Shown: positions 46,501 to 51,700 of the stretch, piece by piece | Layout of the letters: every line of letters begins with the position of its first letter | Numbering within the stretch: position 1 is the first letter of the stretch | Source: an uncultured Prevotellaceae bacterium | GTDB taxonomy: Bacteria; Bacteroidota; Bacteroidia; Bacteroidales; Bacteroidaceae | Assembly (NCBI GenBank): GCA_900318555.1 | Contig: ONKX01000003.1 | Span: 53,959 to 117,958 of the forward strand | Direction of reading: 5' to 3' | DNA length: 64,000 nt | Made by a program: the position numbers and the translations under genes | Notes under the pieces: model-generated | Seen by the model: only the letters and a program-made list of their open reading frames with translations | Told to the model about the DNA's origin: nothing | Database searches by the model: none

Positions 46501-49487
46501 ATGAGGGCGAAGGTGTCAGTCTGGTCAACGAGCTGCATGTGGTGAACATCCATGTGAAACTGGAGAGTGGTGCTCCACAGATAGGACCACTCACAGCTCC
46601 TGCTCCTGTATTGCCAGGTAATACCGTCGGTGTGAAGGCTCCTACCGTTAATCCAGGACTCTACGAGGTGTTGACCAGTGGATGGGAATTGTTCGACAAC
46701 GAGCAGGATGCCATTTACCAGCGTAATGGTAAACCATTCTCCAACAATACCACACCGCTCTACTGGTATCAGAACCAGAAGGTATTCCTGGCGTTCTACT
46801 CCAAGACCTATCTGGGTAAGACCTATTCTAACTACGTTCCGTTGAGCGTGGCCAACTACCACGACCTCGATGCCATCATGAAGGATAAGGCCCATCACCT
46901 GTATGTGGATCATCCTAATGTGGAGCGTAATTCGAAGATATATATCGACAACCGCGATTGTGAGAGCGATCCTACGAAGAGCGAGCTCGACCTGCTGAAG
47001 GACTTCTTCGACTTGAGTGTGAACGGATTGACTGGTCATACTAATCTTGATACTCATGTGAAGGGTGGAGCCGACCTGGAGTTCATCCTCAATAGTGATG
47101 TCAGTCCGAAGGCTTACACCGACTGGACATCTATTGGCAATGACGCCCAGTGCTTCGAAGGTAACTTCCACGGCGATGGTTATACTATCAGTGGTTTGAA
47201 CAAGTCGTTGTTTGGTAAGCTTTGTGGCAACGTTTATAACCTTGGTGTCACAGGTTCGTTCACCACGGCAGGTGTCGTTGATTCGGGTGACGGCTATGTA
47301 GAGAACTGTTGGATTAATACGACAGCGGAGAACGTTGATAATGTCAAGGCTGTCTTTGGAAATCCATCAGTTCCCAGTAAGCAAACAGTGAATTGTTACT
47401 ATCCGAATACGAAGAACTATGCAGCAGGCGATGCCCGTCCAATGACGGAAACAGAGTTCTATAATGGTACCGTGGCCTACAACCTGAACGGCTTCTATCT
47501 GAATAAGCGTTATTACGACAAGAAGCAGACAAGTGAAACAGACTATAAGTACCTGAAGTCTGTCAATGGTACTGTGGAAGAAAACTTGAGCACAGGATAC
47601 TATCCTAATTCATATGCTTTCTATCCGCTGGATACAAAGAAGGTCAGTCAGTATGGCAATTGTGGTTATGTAGAAGACCGCTATGTCGATGGTGACTTCG
47701 TTTACGCTGGAGGTACCATACCCGATACGAGCAACGAACGTATGAGAGTAGTGCAGAATGGCGCTACGACGACAGTGGTCTATGCTCCTATTTGGCCTGA
47801 CGACTATGTCTTCTTCGGACAGACGCTGTCTTATGACTATAGCACGTCCCGTCCGCATAATGATGTTCCAACGCATATTTATAAGAGCGGTGGACGCCTG
47901 CCTATCAGCGACCTCAGTAACCGAGTATATCGTGCTCCAGCCTATTATCAGGGCGCAGACTTGGATGTAGCCCACTTTAACCTGACGGCTAATCTGGCTG
48001 CATACTCGAAGCCTGCCACCGTTACAGCTACGGGTAAGGCCGTATATCCCAACATGACGGCTATCGACTTCTTCGGACATGACGAGGGAACCGGTGAAGG
48101 TGCCTATAAGCAGGGATACAATGGTAAGTTGTTCTATCAGCCGTTGCTCGACAATGACGAGGGCTTGCTCAGCATTGTTAATAACGGTGAGACGCCCAAC
48201 CTGCTGGTTTATGCACCAGTGAAGGAGCAGAACGCCAATACCGATGAGGCACTGACATACTTCTCACAGGAGCCCGCTTACGCTGACTCTTACCAGGGTG
48301 GCACTGCTCGTTGCGTTAGCATTGCTTCAACTGGTTCTGTTCATGGACATCTGGTTCAGAGCGACCTCAAGGCAACGAACGACCATCTGCTTGTGGACAA
48401 GCGCGACTTCTTCTGTCCTGTCGGCTATCAGTTTGATGGCACTCATCGTATGTGGTATCAGCGTATGCCAGACCGCTATGTTAACATCACCGATGGATGG
48501 GAGACCGTCAGCCTGCCGTTCACTGCCGAACTGGTAACCACACAGCAGAAGGGTGAGATAACCCACTTCTATAGTGGCAGCCGTACCATGGAGGGTAGCG
48601 ACGCCAAGATAGGCCATGAGTACTGGCTGCGTGAGTTCAATGGCGGTAGTACGACAGACAATGTCTTCCACGGCACCTTCAACTATCCTACAGCCAGCGG
48701 TTCTACGAAGAATGCTGATAACACCTTCCTCTGGGACTACTATTACAGCGCCAATAGTCAGGCGGATGCCAATAACGATATCTATCAGACCTATTATAAG
48801 CAGAGCCGCGAATTGCCAGAATATCCATTGCTGGCTAACGGAACACCTTATATCGTAGGATTCCCAGGAACGACCTACCATGAGTTCGACCTCAGTGGTG
48901 AGTGGATAGCTCCGAATACGGCAGCGACTACTCCTGCTCAGTTGGATCCGCAGGTTATCACCTTCGCATCTGATACAGGTGAATCTATAGCTAAGAGTGA
49001 CACTCAGACGGGTGTCGATATGAATAGTGGCTACACCTTCAAACCCAACTATCTGAGCAAGGTGGTTACTGGTACAAGCTATCAGATGGCGGCTGCAGGC
49101 AACAAGTTCGATCAGCAGACAGCTGCAACACCTGTTCCGTTCCGTCCGTACTTTGTAGCTGGCAGTTCGTCAGCTCCGGCCACAAGAGCTGCGCAGTACA
49201 TTGTCTTCGACAGCAGTGATTCGTCATTTGCCATTGGCGACGATGACCCGTCGGAGGGTGAGGTAGGACAGGGTAGCCTGTTGTTCGGTGTTCGTCGTCA
49301 TACCATTGTCGTGACATCATCGCTCCGTGATGAGGCCGACGTACGCATTGTCAACGTCAATGGTCAGACGATTGCCTCGTACAAGATCCAGCCGGGTGAG
49401 ACTGTCGAGACACCGGTATATAATAGTGGTGTCTATATCATCCGTGCTGCTGGAGGCCACTATACGAAGAAGGTTTCCGTGAAATAA
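37581..49487 (+). CDS. Giant (3,968-residue) YGGG-repeat surface protein with T9SS-like C-terminal tail
   Basis: A single uninterrupted frame of nearly 12 kb starting at TTG, with signal peptide MKTRYTIISLLLLLLAVVSAEAQ. Residues about 25-2000 contain dozens of VYGGGN/FGGGY/IYGGN motifs, each between short strand-like segments (GNVV-I-N, TTVTV), the pattern of a beta-solenoid. Residues about 1970-2920 contain a different repeated module with an ISEEEYNxL signature. About 3130-3270 is GLUG-like (YTISGLNKSLFGKLCGNVYNLGVTG). The end (DVRIVNVNGQTIASYKIQPGETVETPVYNSGVYIIRAAGGHYTKKVSVK) is a type A T9SS sorting-type domain. It is last in the fimbrial operon, the position of the T9SS-dependent Mfa5 tip protein in Porphyromonas, so it may be a fimbrial tip or partner adhesin. 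Confidence 0.85.
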   Translation: MKTRYTIISLLLLLLAVVSAEAQIVIGGHVYGGGNAGDVKGSTTVTVREGDLNRVFGGARMANVEGRAFVNIDGAHASNYIVINRLYGGNDISGTIGTGFIGKSENLLPALPTAVQAHAVNNDVDKTWNALVLISSKDITPATYYTAEDDEVIAGTKQVGDVKTAENDPNKKIYIGQLFGGGDGEYEYGSETEGSNTVYYAIEDGVKVATSNTALTVPNLGKTFVDIHGGSIVYAYGGGNNATITERTVISMDNPSAVVNSIIDTNNPNANKEGADFDANFAVGELLTNDRFEKKMGINTTFSYPSSDAYQIGRLFGGNNKADMAIRPRWNLQVGKVRNLYGGGNEGRMTSQEGLLMEIKGDGMVVDNVYGGCRKADIQPLYDDGTPVPYSQVQLPTEDNPNHIPAGYAARVRVTAGHVNNVYGGNDISGNIYGGNTVGILTHIYGDVYGGGNGSYAYTDNPKLKDDPRWRDFYYNPDEVLAAAGVTGVSEKLKSVTALNLIRPNAEKVSILVRGEEGNPTIVDGGFYVGGNSASLRENVAGASSGDQTHIKIGSHVIIDKVFLGNNGANMIKYDGSETFSRGEGVLRTFARTFKDSDNNDAKFSQMDLTDADVFAKYMEGCAMKVKSAVVFESTKNGDGTDYIPYSTQFGSFYCGGNVGSMITEGKTTINFNDEVIIYNKVVGGCNEANVYKTDYNAQYLGGIMGNPDPVPTGSPEGAIGDKLVLNFGGLKIQPKRWVNENDKSQGLEWNIVKASTGENISITPTALPTGNSTDDDLDRRFVGGNVYGGCYSHGHVNGNVVINLNASLMDRKGVNALFDEVEENEGEAKLYGTDSYNITARHTGVLLSEQGMDPLGRGLNVFGGGYGGDSEIWGGVTINLKKGYTFQIFGGGEMGAIGKADSYNTTTQQLEYTYNPAYSTCINLGTATSPAGTYRGDTDDSDDAADSDDMAEAEFIYGGSFEGLIVGDTRINLGNGRIFNSFAGSCNATVIGHTETYVGLNSSNDNDLGFPWVRDHIYGGNDLGGRILGEKSFKNRVNTDVVGSVYNPKNQDNPDVLKASAYTEYIQGHVEHIFGGCYGDYDYTDSHYSAYTNSDGTVKTGFNKPWMKNAFVNFKPNNTGRNAVTKVYGAGQGHAWDNASDADRDKMQDRSYVLIDIANSNNLSFQNMEVFGAGDYSGVGMRYNEDPTTVGDATISALTPTIAKNNTDGVTASTVIDLMRGRVKDVFGASYKEGFTRRTIVNVPTTSTIHVNRIFGGAYGSSNDKVCDVFESNVNYRGSLAIAEGSPEDVDPEKGQLAGGIYGGNNNCRRTLYSRVNIYSKVRQNTTGYTARVLGAGYGNNTWAQYTEVNLEDGADVYEAYGGGYGGMVLNKQSVDAFNSYEVQENNTTVSKTVVKDLPQGYTDEGFDSYLVKENPLGEKTNTNVYIKKGAWVSGYCYGAGLGADATVSGTTYIGLHGGTVNKDLYAAGWGGDVLDKFKLAKDNNTGNDFVATTNAYIEGGTLRNVYGGGYQGSVGYHDHGTETLSIAGSTENDILGKTNVVIGIRNDQSDDDKQTWVKKTDANGTYGFYHGVPAIQRNAYSGGEGGAVFGDAHLTLNNGYIGYVYLLANQKQDEEGKIVTLAETPEGATARYEAKVHDETYYEKNVWAGANRLKDYGNLFGGGYDDLSSTDNTFVTVWGGTVRGSVHGGGEIATIGRGRVVETGTDNSERVLIKENYYQDGKTHVTMYNGKVLRNIFGGGKGYNVNGYGTGSNKLYTDGYVFGQTEVNIFGGEIGSDEGIAEGYGNVFGGGDIGYVYSPYCFTEGTLAAENTGSPNHIYYKKGDTESDLSEDCKVVISPMLQVKPGKTASYDRTYGAYEYVPTDYLNTLPADKSDARWKALFTGEKLANGDPDPTDPEERGIHIHNAVFAGGNVTSNSESFNNAITVFGNTTATLYDVYHHDFITVGTEHTGGLYGGGNLSLVGGYRELNITNYGTDYYGLDQQISLEEYQKLTNRERAYFKLEYQCQQDVTINDVPYQKDQRISEEEYNALPSEFKTAAYWIQYGFCSIYAGRLLNTIQRADFCGVYGSRLVLQGARDRVAEKGDATEYTINRIGELSLNQQKSAVEGELTLKPNPVDDEDYADEKNAVHGNYFGIYSVVNYLGNLTSDVHFTDKRRYVDKGVTYKTQQTYYDWKKEHLSKRDRNNGTSFNQVALASGVFLELTTEKSTPSKKDYGYITGIIELDLINVKKDIEGGGYVYARNEHGVCSEVTDYDHVLLSPYNKKTGNEARTMKMYEYTSNPSTFLDHQTSGNFIHKSKRIVDDCYPNNGVYSDGYVKSPAHYWFIKGEVYIYEQTVSGYAGSATAYSKEVKIPLTITAGSNGKLKLLNIQPNLYAYYADNSGTKMGNDGVKVDNESVTYHLNDVITWWDWNQLTDNEKSYFVKETVVNVDSCTVNGEHYPAGTYVLENDPRKSETDWDKFQQSQPTVLDAKGQTVTDLTTLFRSSNNVGHDTGYVLTFDMNSPKDWDDWYSPLSGASTYTVSNDVVTTNRKRKEDYNPVNDKNSYREGPTYTLKPGEESGLYGQRNYTEGEIISEETYLDYTNTVSLMPTEQAPTGQATAEPAYVAKADIGATQAGTAISKTAYDALTDKSNYAKAKLCVNTFQYGEEDYILLGELVAETDLETIAGKFMTFNNNKINTDPVDDAQALQYVIDHLSNAYYIKTEGLYGGQYYQKDVNYTALKSWCELTESRDKFRYNYDALDVLIDPAFRGENYISDSYKSPYSDVKSVEYEAFNTGTTTLTYYDVDGHEYSLPAGGSISREDYEQVRNDQLHYTRIQIDKKTGTGTETQDVYIVTENFFNSGTPYAKGQDISEKDYNTLSTENKAKVRKETFTKGTESVIKYYCYEDYTPFAEFSVESGTRGEVGSVISSDVFTDNTLVPNYQKKFTIQGAEPTETTTLYVSRESNAKDVTSEKVISVVYQYTYYEPDDEGEGVSLVNELHVVNIHVKLESGAPQIGPLTAPAPVLPGNTVGVKAPTVNPGLYEVLTSGWELFDNEQDAIYQRNGKPFSNNTTPLYWYQNQKVFLAFYSKTYLGKTYSNYVPLSVANYHDLDAIMKDKAHHLYVDHPNVERNSKIYIDNRDCESDPTKSELDLLKDFFDLSVNGLTGHTNLDTHVKGGADLEFILNSDVSPKAYTDWTSIGNDAQCFEGNFHGDGYTISGLNKSLFGKLCGNVYNLGVTGSFTTAGVVDSGDGYVENCWINTTAENVDNVKAVFGNPSVPSKQTVNCYYPNTKNYAAGDARPMTETEFYNGTVAYNLNGFYLNKRYYDKKQTSETDYKYLKSVNGTVEENLSTGYYPNSYAFYPLDTKKVSQYGNCGYVEDRYVDGDFVYAGGTIPDTSNERMRVVQNGATTTVVYAPIWPDDYVFFGQTLSYDYSTSRPHNDVPTHIYKSGGRLPISDLSNRVYRAPAYYQGADLDVAHFNLTANLAAYSKPATVTATGKAVYPNMTAIDFFGHDEGTGEGAYKQGYNGKLFYQPLLDNDEGLLSIVNNGETPNLLVYAPVKEQNANTDEALTYFSQEPAYADSYQGGTARCVSIASTGSVHGHLVQSDLKATNDHLLVDKRDFFCPVGYQFDGTHRMWYQRMPDRYVNITDGWETVSLPFTAELVTTQQKGEITHFYSGSRTMEGSDAKIGHEYWLREFNGGSTTDNVFHGTFNYPTASGSTKNADNTFLWDYYYSANSQADANNDIYQTYYKQSRELPEYPLLANGTPYIVGFPGTTYHEFDLSGEWIAPNTAATTPAQLDPQVITFASDTGESIAKSDTQTGVDMNSGYTFKPNYLSKVVTGTSYQMAAAGNKFDQQTAATPVPFRPYFVAGSSSAPATRAAQYIVFDSSDSSFAIGDDDPSEGEVGQGSLLFGVRRHTIVVTSSLRDEADVRIVNVNGQTIASYKIQPGETVETPVYNSGVYIIRAAGGHYTKKVSVK
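39716..39732. repeat. Degenerate REP-like palindrome in the giant gene
   Basis: ACAGGTTCTCCTGA keeps the GGTTCTCC centre with only 4-bp perfect arms (CAGG/CCTG). It encodes PTGSPEG, a linker similar to those at the other palindromes. Confidence 0.35.
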
Positions 49488-49531
49488 TATCACGATAACC
49501 ACGAATAGGCACTACAATTACCTATCATCAT

Positions 49532-49564
49532 AACAGGAAGATCCGCCGGGTCTTCCTGTTTTTT
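49532..49564 (+). terminator. Rho-independent terminator of the fimbrial operon
   Basis: AACAGGAAGA (49532-49541), a 9-base loop, then TCTTCCTGTT (49551-49560) and a T-run form a perfect 10-bp stem 45 bp after the giant gene's stop. Confidence 0.88.
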
Positions 49565-49573
49565 GTTCTGTAT

Positions 49574-49664
49574 CCTCTTACCTCTTACCTCTCACCTCTC
49601 ACCTCTTACCTCTCATCCCTCATCCCTCACCCCTTACCTCTCACCTCTCACCTCTCACCTCTCA
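49574..49664 (+). repeat. CCTCTCA heptad array, 13 units
   Basis: Thirteen end-to-end 7-bp units of CCTCTCA/CCTCTTA, with variants TCCCTCA (twice) and CCCCTTA, immediately after the operon terminator. It is the longest member of the heptad family seen also at 14204, 19672 and 50202, always on this strand. Confidence 0.9.
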
Positions 49665-49887
49665 CCTGTGTGATTACAAAATTTTCATCTATATTTTTTT
49701 TGCATTTTACCATTCATCTATTCATCTTTTATTATAACACATTAATAATCAAATAATTATACAATGAATAGAAGGGATTAATCATTCATCCACTATTCAT
49801 TCTTTATCATTTAACAACCGTCTTTTATTGAACGAAAAATCGCGTATTGCTTGAAAATCAGCAAGTTACCCTATCACATCTTTTTAC

Positions 49888-49947
49888 GTAACACTTTGTA
49901 ACTATGCCCGTGACAAAGTGTCACCGCCTTTGTGACAAAGTGTTACC
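49888..49947. promoter_or_regulatory. Three GTGACAAAGTGTCAC-like sites phased at 22 bp
   Basis: Sites start at 49888 (GTAACACTTTGTAAC, inverted), 49910 (GTGACAAAGTGTCAC, perfect 6-bp arms) and 49932 (GTGACAAAGTGTTAC). Starts are exactly 22 bp apart, about two helical turns, so bound proteins would face the same side of the DNA. They look like an operator cluster, but no regulator gene is nearby. Confidence 0.6.
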
Positions 49948-50201
49948 AATGTTATTACGATATTGAAACACCTCAAATTTTACTACCAAAAACTTTTACA
50001 ATTGCCAAAAAGCCTCCAAATAATGAATAGTCAAACCACCATTCATAGGCACTATTCATTCTCTAACCGCCTAAGAACCAATATGATAGAGCAAATAATG
50101 AATAGATGAATAGTGTTTGTCTTTTCTTGAAATAATTTTTTAAATTGTGCTTTCTCTAACATCCCTGGGGTTCTCTGAGCTAAAGGACAGGGTGACCTTT
50201 G

Positions 50202-50229
50202 CCTCTCACCTCTCACCACTCACCTCTGG
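50202..50229 (+). repeat. Short CCTCTCA heptad array (4 units)
   Basis: Units CCTCTCA, CCTCTCA, CCACTCA, CCTCTGG lie about 80 bp before the -33 box of the transposase gene. Same family as 49574. Confidence 0.75.
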
Positions 50230-50308
50230 AAAGTGAGCTTGTGACATGCGAAACTCTAATGATATATTATATAAAATAACTCCCGCGCGCGAATTTTGTA
50301 TTAAAATA

Positions 50309-50340
50309 TTTGGCGGTTTCGCAAAAAATCCTTACCTTTG
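50309..50340 (+). promoter_or_regulatory. Promoter of the Y1 transposase gene
   Basis: TTTG at 50309-50312, a 20-bp spacer and TACCTTTG at 50333-50340 form a complete Bacteroidetes promoter, 37 bp before the ATG at 50378. Confidence 0.75.
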
Positions 50341-50377
50341 CACTTTGAAGTATTGAAATTAGGAAGACGGAACGAAA

Positions 50378-51700
50378 ATGACTCAGGCCCTAACATACCA
50401 CAATATGCATCGTCGCATGGTGACTCACAACTATGCACTGCCAGGTATCTACCACATCACATTGCATGTGGCAGAGGGTGCAGGTCGTCAACCTTTAGGA
50501 CAAGTGGAAGGCTCGCTGGAACAGCCTGACAACACGCTTGAGGGGCCGCATGTCATCCTGACACCGATAGGGGAAATGGTACGTGAAGAACTGCTTACCA
50601 GCATTACCGCACACTATTCGATGGCTGTCATCGACTCTTTTGTCATTATGCCCGAACATTTGCATGCGCTGATCATTGTGAAGGAGCCAATAGTCAGCCG
50701 TAGCGGTCGTCCTACCCATCTTGGGCAGGTGATTGCCGGTTTTAAGAAAGGCTGCAATCGCCGCTATTGGGCCATGACCGAACAAGGCATTCCAACGGGG
50801 AAACCGTTGGCCACCCTCGCTGCCCCCATTCCTGCTGCCCCCGTGTCTGGCGGTTCTGCCGCCGCTATCCGGGTGTCTGACGGTTCACCCGTCAGAAAAC
50901 GCGTTCCTTCTAATGGCACCACCGGCCGCCGCCCCCTCTTTGCCGGCGGCTATTGCGACGTGATGCCCATTACAGCAGAACAGCTGAGCACGCAGCGCGC
51001 CTATATCAATGGCAATCCGCGCAGCCGCCTGCTGCGCACCAGCCAGCGTGCTACGCTGATGCCCTGCCGTGGTGCTTATGTTTCTGCCCTGACACCAGCA
51101 GCCCTTCGTGGCTACCTGCAGCGCGTATGCCTGTCGCAGCACGCCACACCGGCAGCTCTTGCTGAAATCGAGTGCCGCCTGCTCCTCGCCTCCAGCGTGC
51201 CCAGCGGTTCACCCGCTGGGATAAGCTCTCCCTTCATAGCTCTTGATTCCTACGGCGACCGCCAGCTGTTGAACAGCCGCCTGTTGCCCGTAGTATGCCA
51301 TTATCGGGACAAAGCCCATTTTGATAATCAAAAGGCGCGCTGCCTTGAAGAGGCTGCCAATGGTGCCGTCCTGGTATCACCCCGTATTGCCCCAGGCGAA
51401 CAGGAAATCATGAATGAAGCCGTGAATCACGGTTTCCCCGTGATTACTATTGCTGACAACGGCTTCCCCGAGCGCTACCACCCATCAACGGAGCGCATCG
51501 ACCGCTGTGCGGAAGGCAAGCTGCTGATCGTCACTCCGTGGCAGTATCAATACCGTGGCAAAAACGAACAGCTCACCATCCCCTTCTGTAAGGCGATGAA
51601 CTGTGTAGCCCAGGCCCTTTGCCGCCAAAAGGATGATTGGTGGAAGAGTGTGATTAGCGGTTCCCCCGCTGATAATAACGAGCAACAAAATGACAAATGA
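50378..51700 (+). CDS. REP-associated (RAYT-type) Y1 transposase with extra C-terminal domain
   Basis: A 440-residue single-strand DNA transposase of the Y1/IS200-like type. The N-terminal part has GIYHITLHV, the metal-binding His-x-His in VIMPEHLHALIIV (about residue 91-96) and GFKKGCNRRYW. The probable catalytic Tyr is near 192 in FAGGYCDVM, followed by YINGNPRSRLL, the usual Y-x-x-NP segment. Between the HUH and Tyr motifs lies an expanded Pro/Ala/Gly linker encoded by two palindromes; two further palindromes occur later. Residues about 305-430 form an additional alpha/beta domain (GAVLVSPRIAPGEQEIMNEAV; PVITIADNGFPERY; LLIVTPWQYQY) that resembles Rossmann-like DprA/LOG folds. It overlaps the next gene by 4 nt. 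Confidence 0.83.
   Translation: MTQALTYHNMHRRMVTHNYALPGIYHITLHVAEGAGRQPLGQVEGSLEQPDNTLEGPHVILTPIGEMVREELLTSITAHYSMAVIDSFVIMPEHLHALIIVKEPIVSRSGRPTHLGQVIAGFKKGCNRRYWAMTEQGIPTGKPLATLAAPIPAAPVSGGSAAAIRVSDGSPVRKRVPSNGTTGRRPLFAGGYCDVMPITAEQLSTQRAYINGNPRSRLLRTSQRATLMPCRGAYVSALTPAALRGYLQRVCLSQHATPAALAEIECRLLLASSVPSGSPAGISSPFIALDSYGDRQLLNSRLLPVVCHYRDKAHFDNQKARCLEEAANGAVLVSPRIAPGEQEIMNEAVNHGFPVITIADNGFPERYHPSTERIDRCAEGKLLIVTPWQYQYRGKNEQLTIPFCKAMNCVAQALCRQKDDWWKSVISGSPADNNEQQNDK
50849..50863. repeat. REP-like palindrome 1 in the transposase gene
   Basis: GGCGG-TTCTG-CCGCC, perfect 5-bp arms, encodes part of SGGSAAA in the linker before the catalytic Tyr. Confidence 0.6.
50876..50896. repeat. REP-like palindrome 2 in the transposase gene
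   Basis: TCTGACGG-TTCAC-CCGTCAGA, perfect 8-bp arms and loop TTCAC, encodes SDGSPVR. It lies 12 bp after palindrome 1. Confidence 0.75.
51200..51220. repeat. REP-like palindrome 3 in the transposase gene
   Basis: CCCAGCGG-TTCAC-CCGCTGGG, perfect 8-bp arms and the same TTCAC loop as palindrome 2, encodes PSGSPAG at the boundary before the C-terminal domain. Confidence 0.75.
51656..51670. repeat. REP-like palindrome 4 at the 3' end of the transposase gene
   Basis: AGCGG-TTCCC-CCGCT, 5-bp arms, encodes SGSPA close to the C-terminus. Confidence 0.6.

Larger units (their letters stand above)
49665..50308. other. AT-rich intergenic region with repeated short motifs
   Basis: No coding frame is supported. 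It contains about six copies of ATGAATAG in both orientations (for example 49764, 49793, 50023, 50053, 50098), a 14-bp direct repeat CAAATAATGAATAG at 50017 and 50092, the phased GTGACAAAGTGTCAC sites at 49888-49947, and a second short heptad array at 50202. It may be a regulatory region for the downstream genes, or an insertion-prone spacer. Confidence 0.6.

Noticed and set aside
49574-49664. CRISPR array
   Set aside because: The units are 7 bp end to end with no spacers of 25-40 bp, and no cas genes are present.
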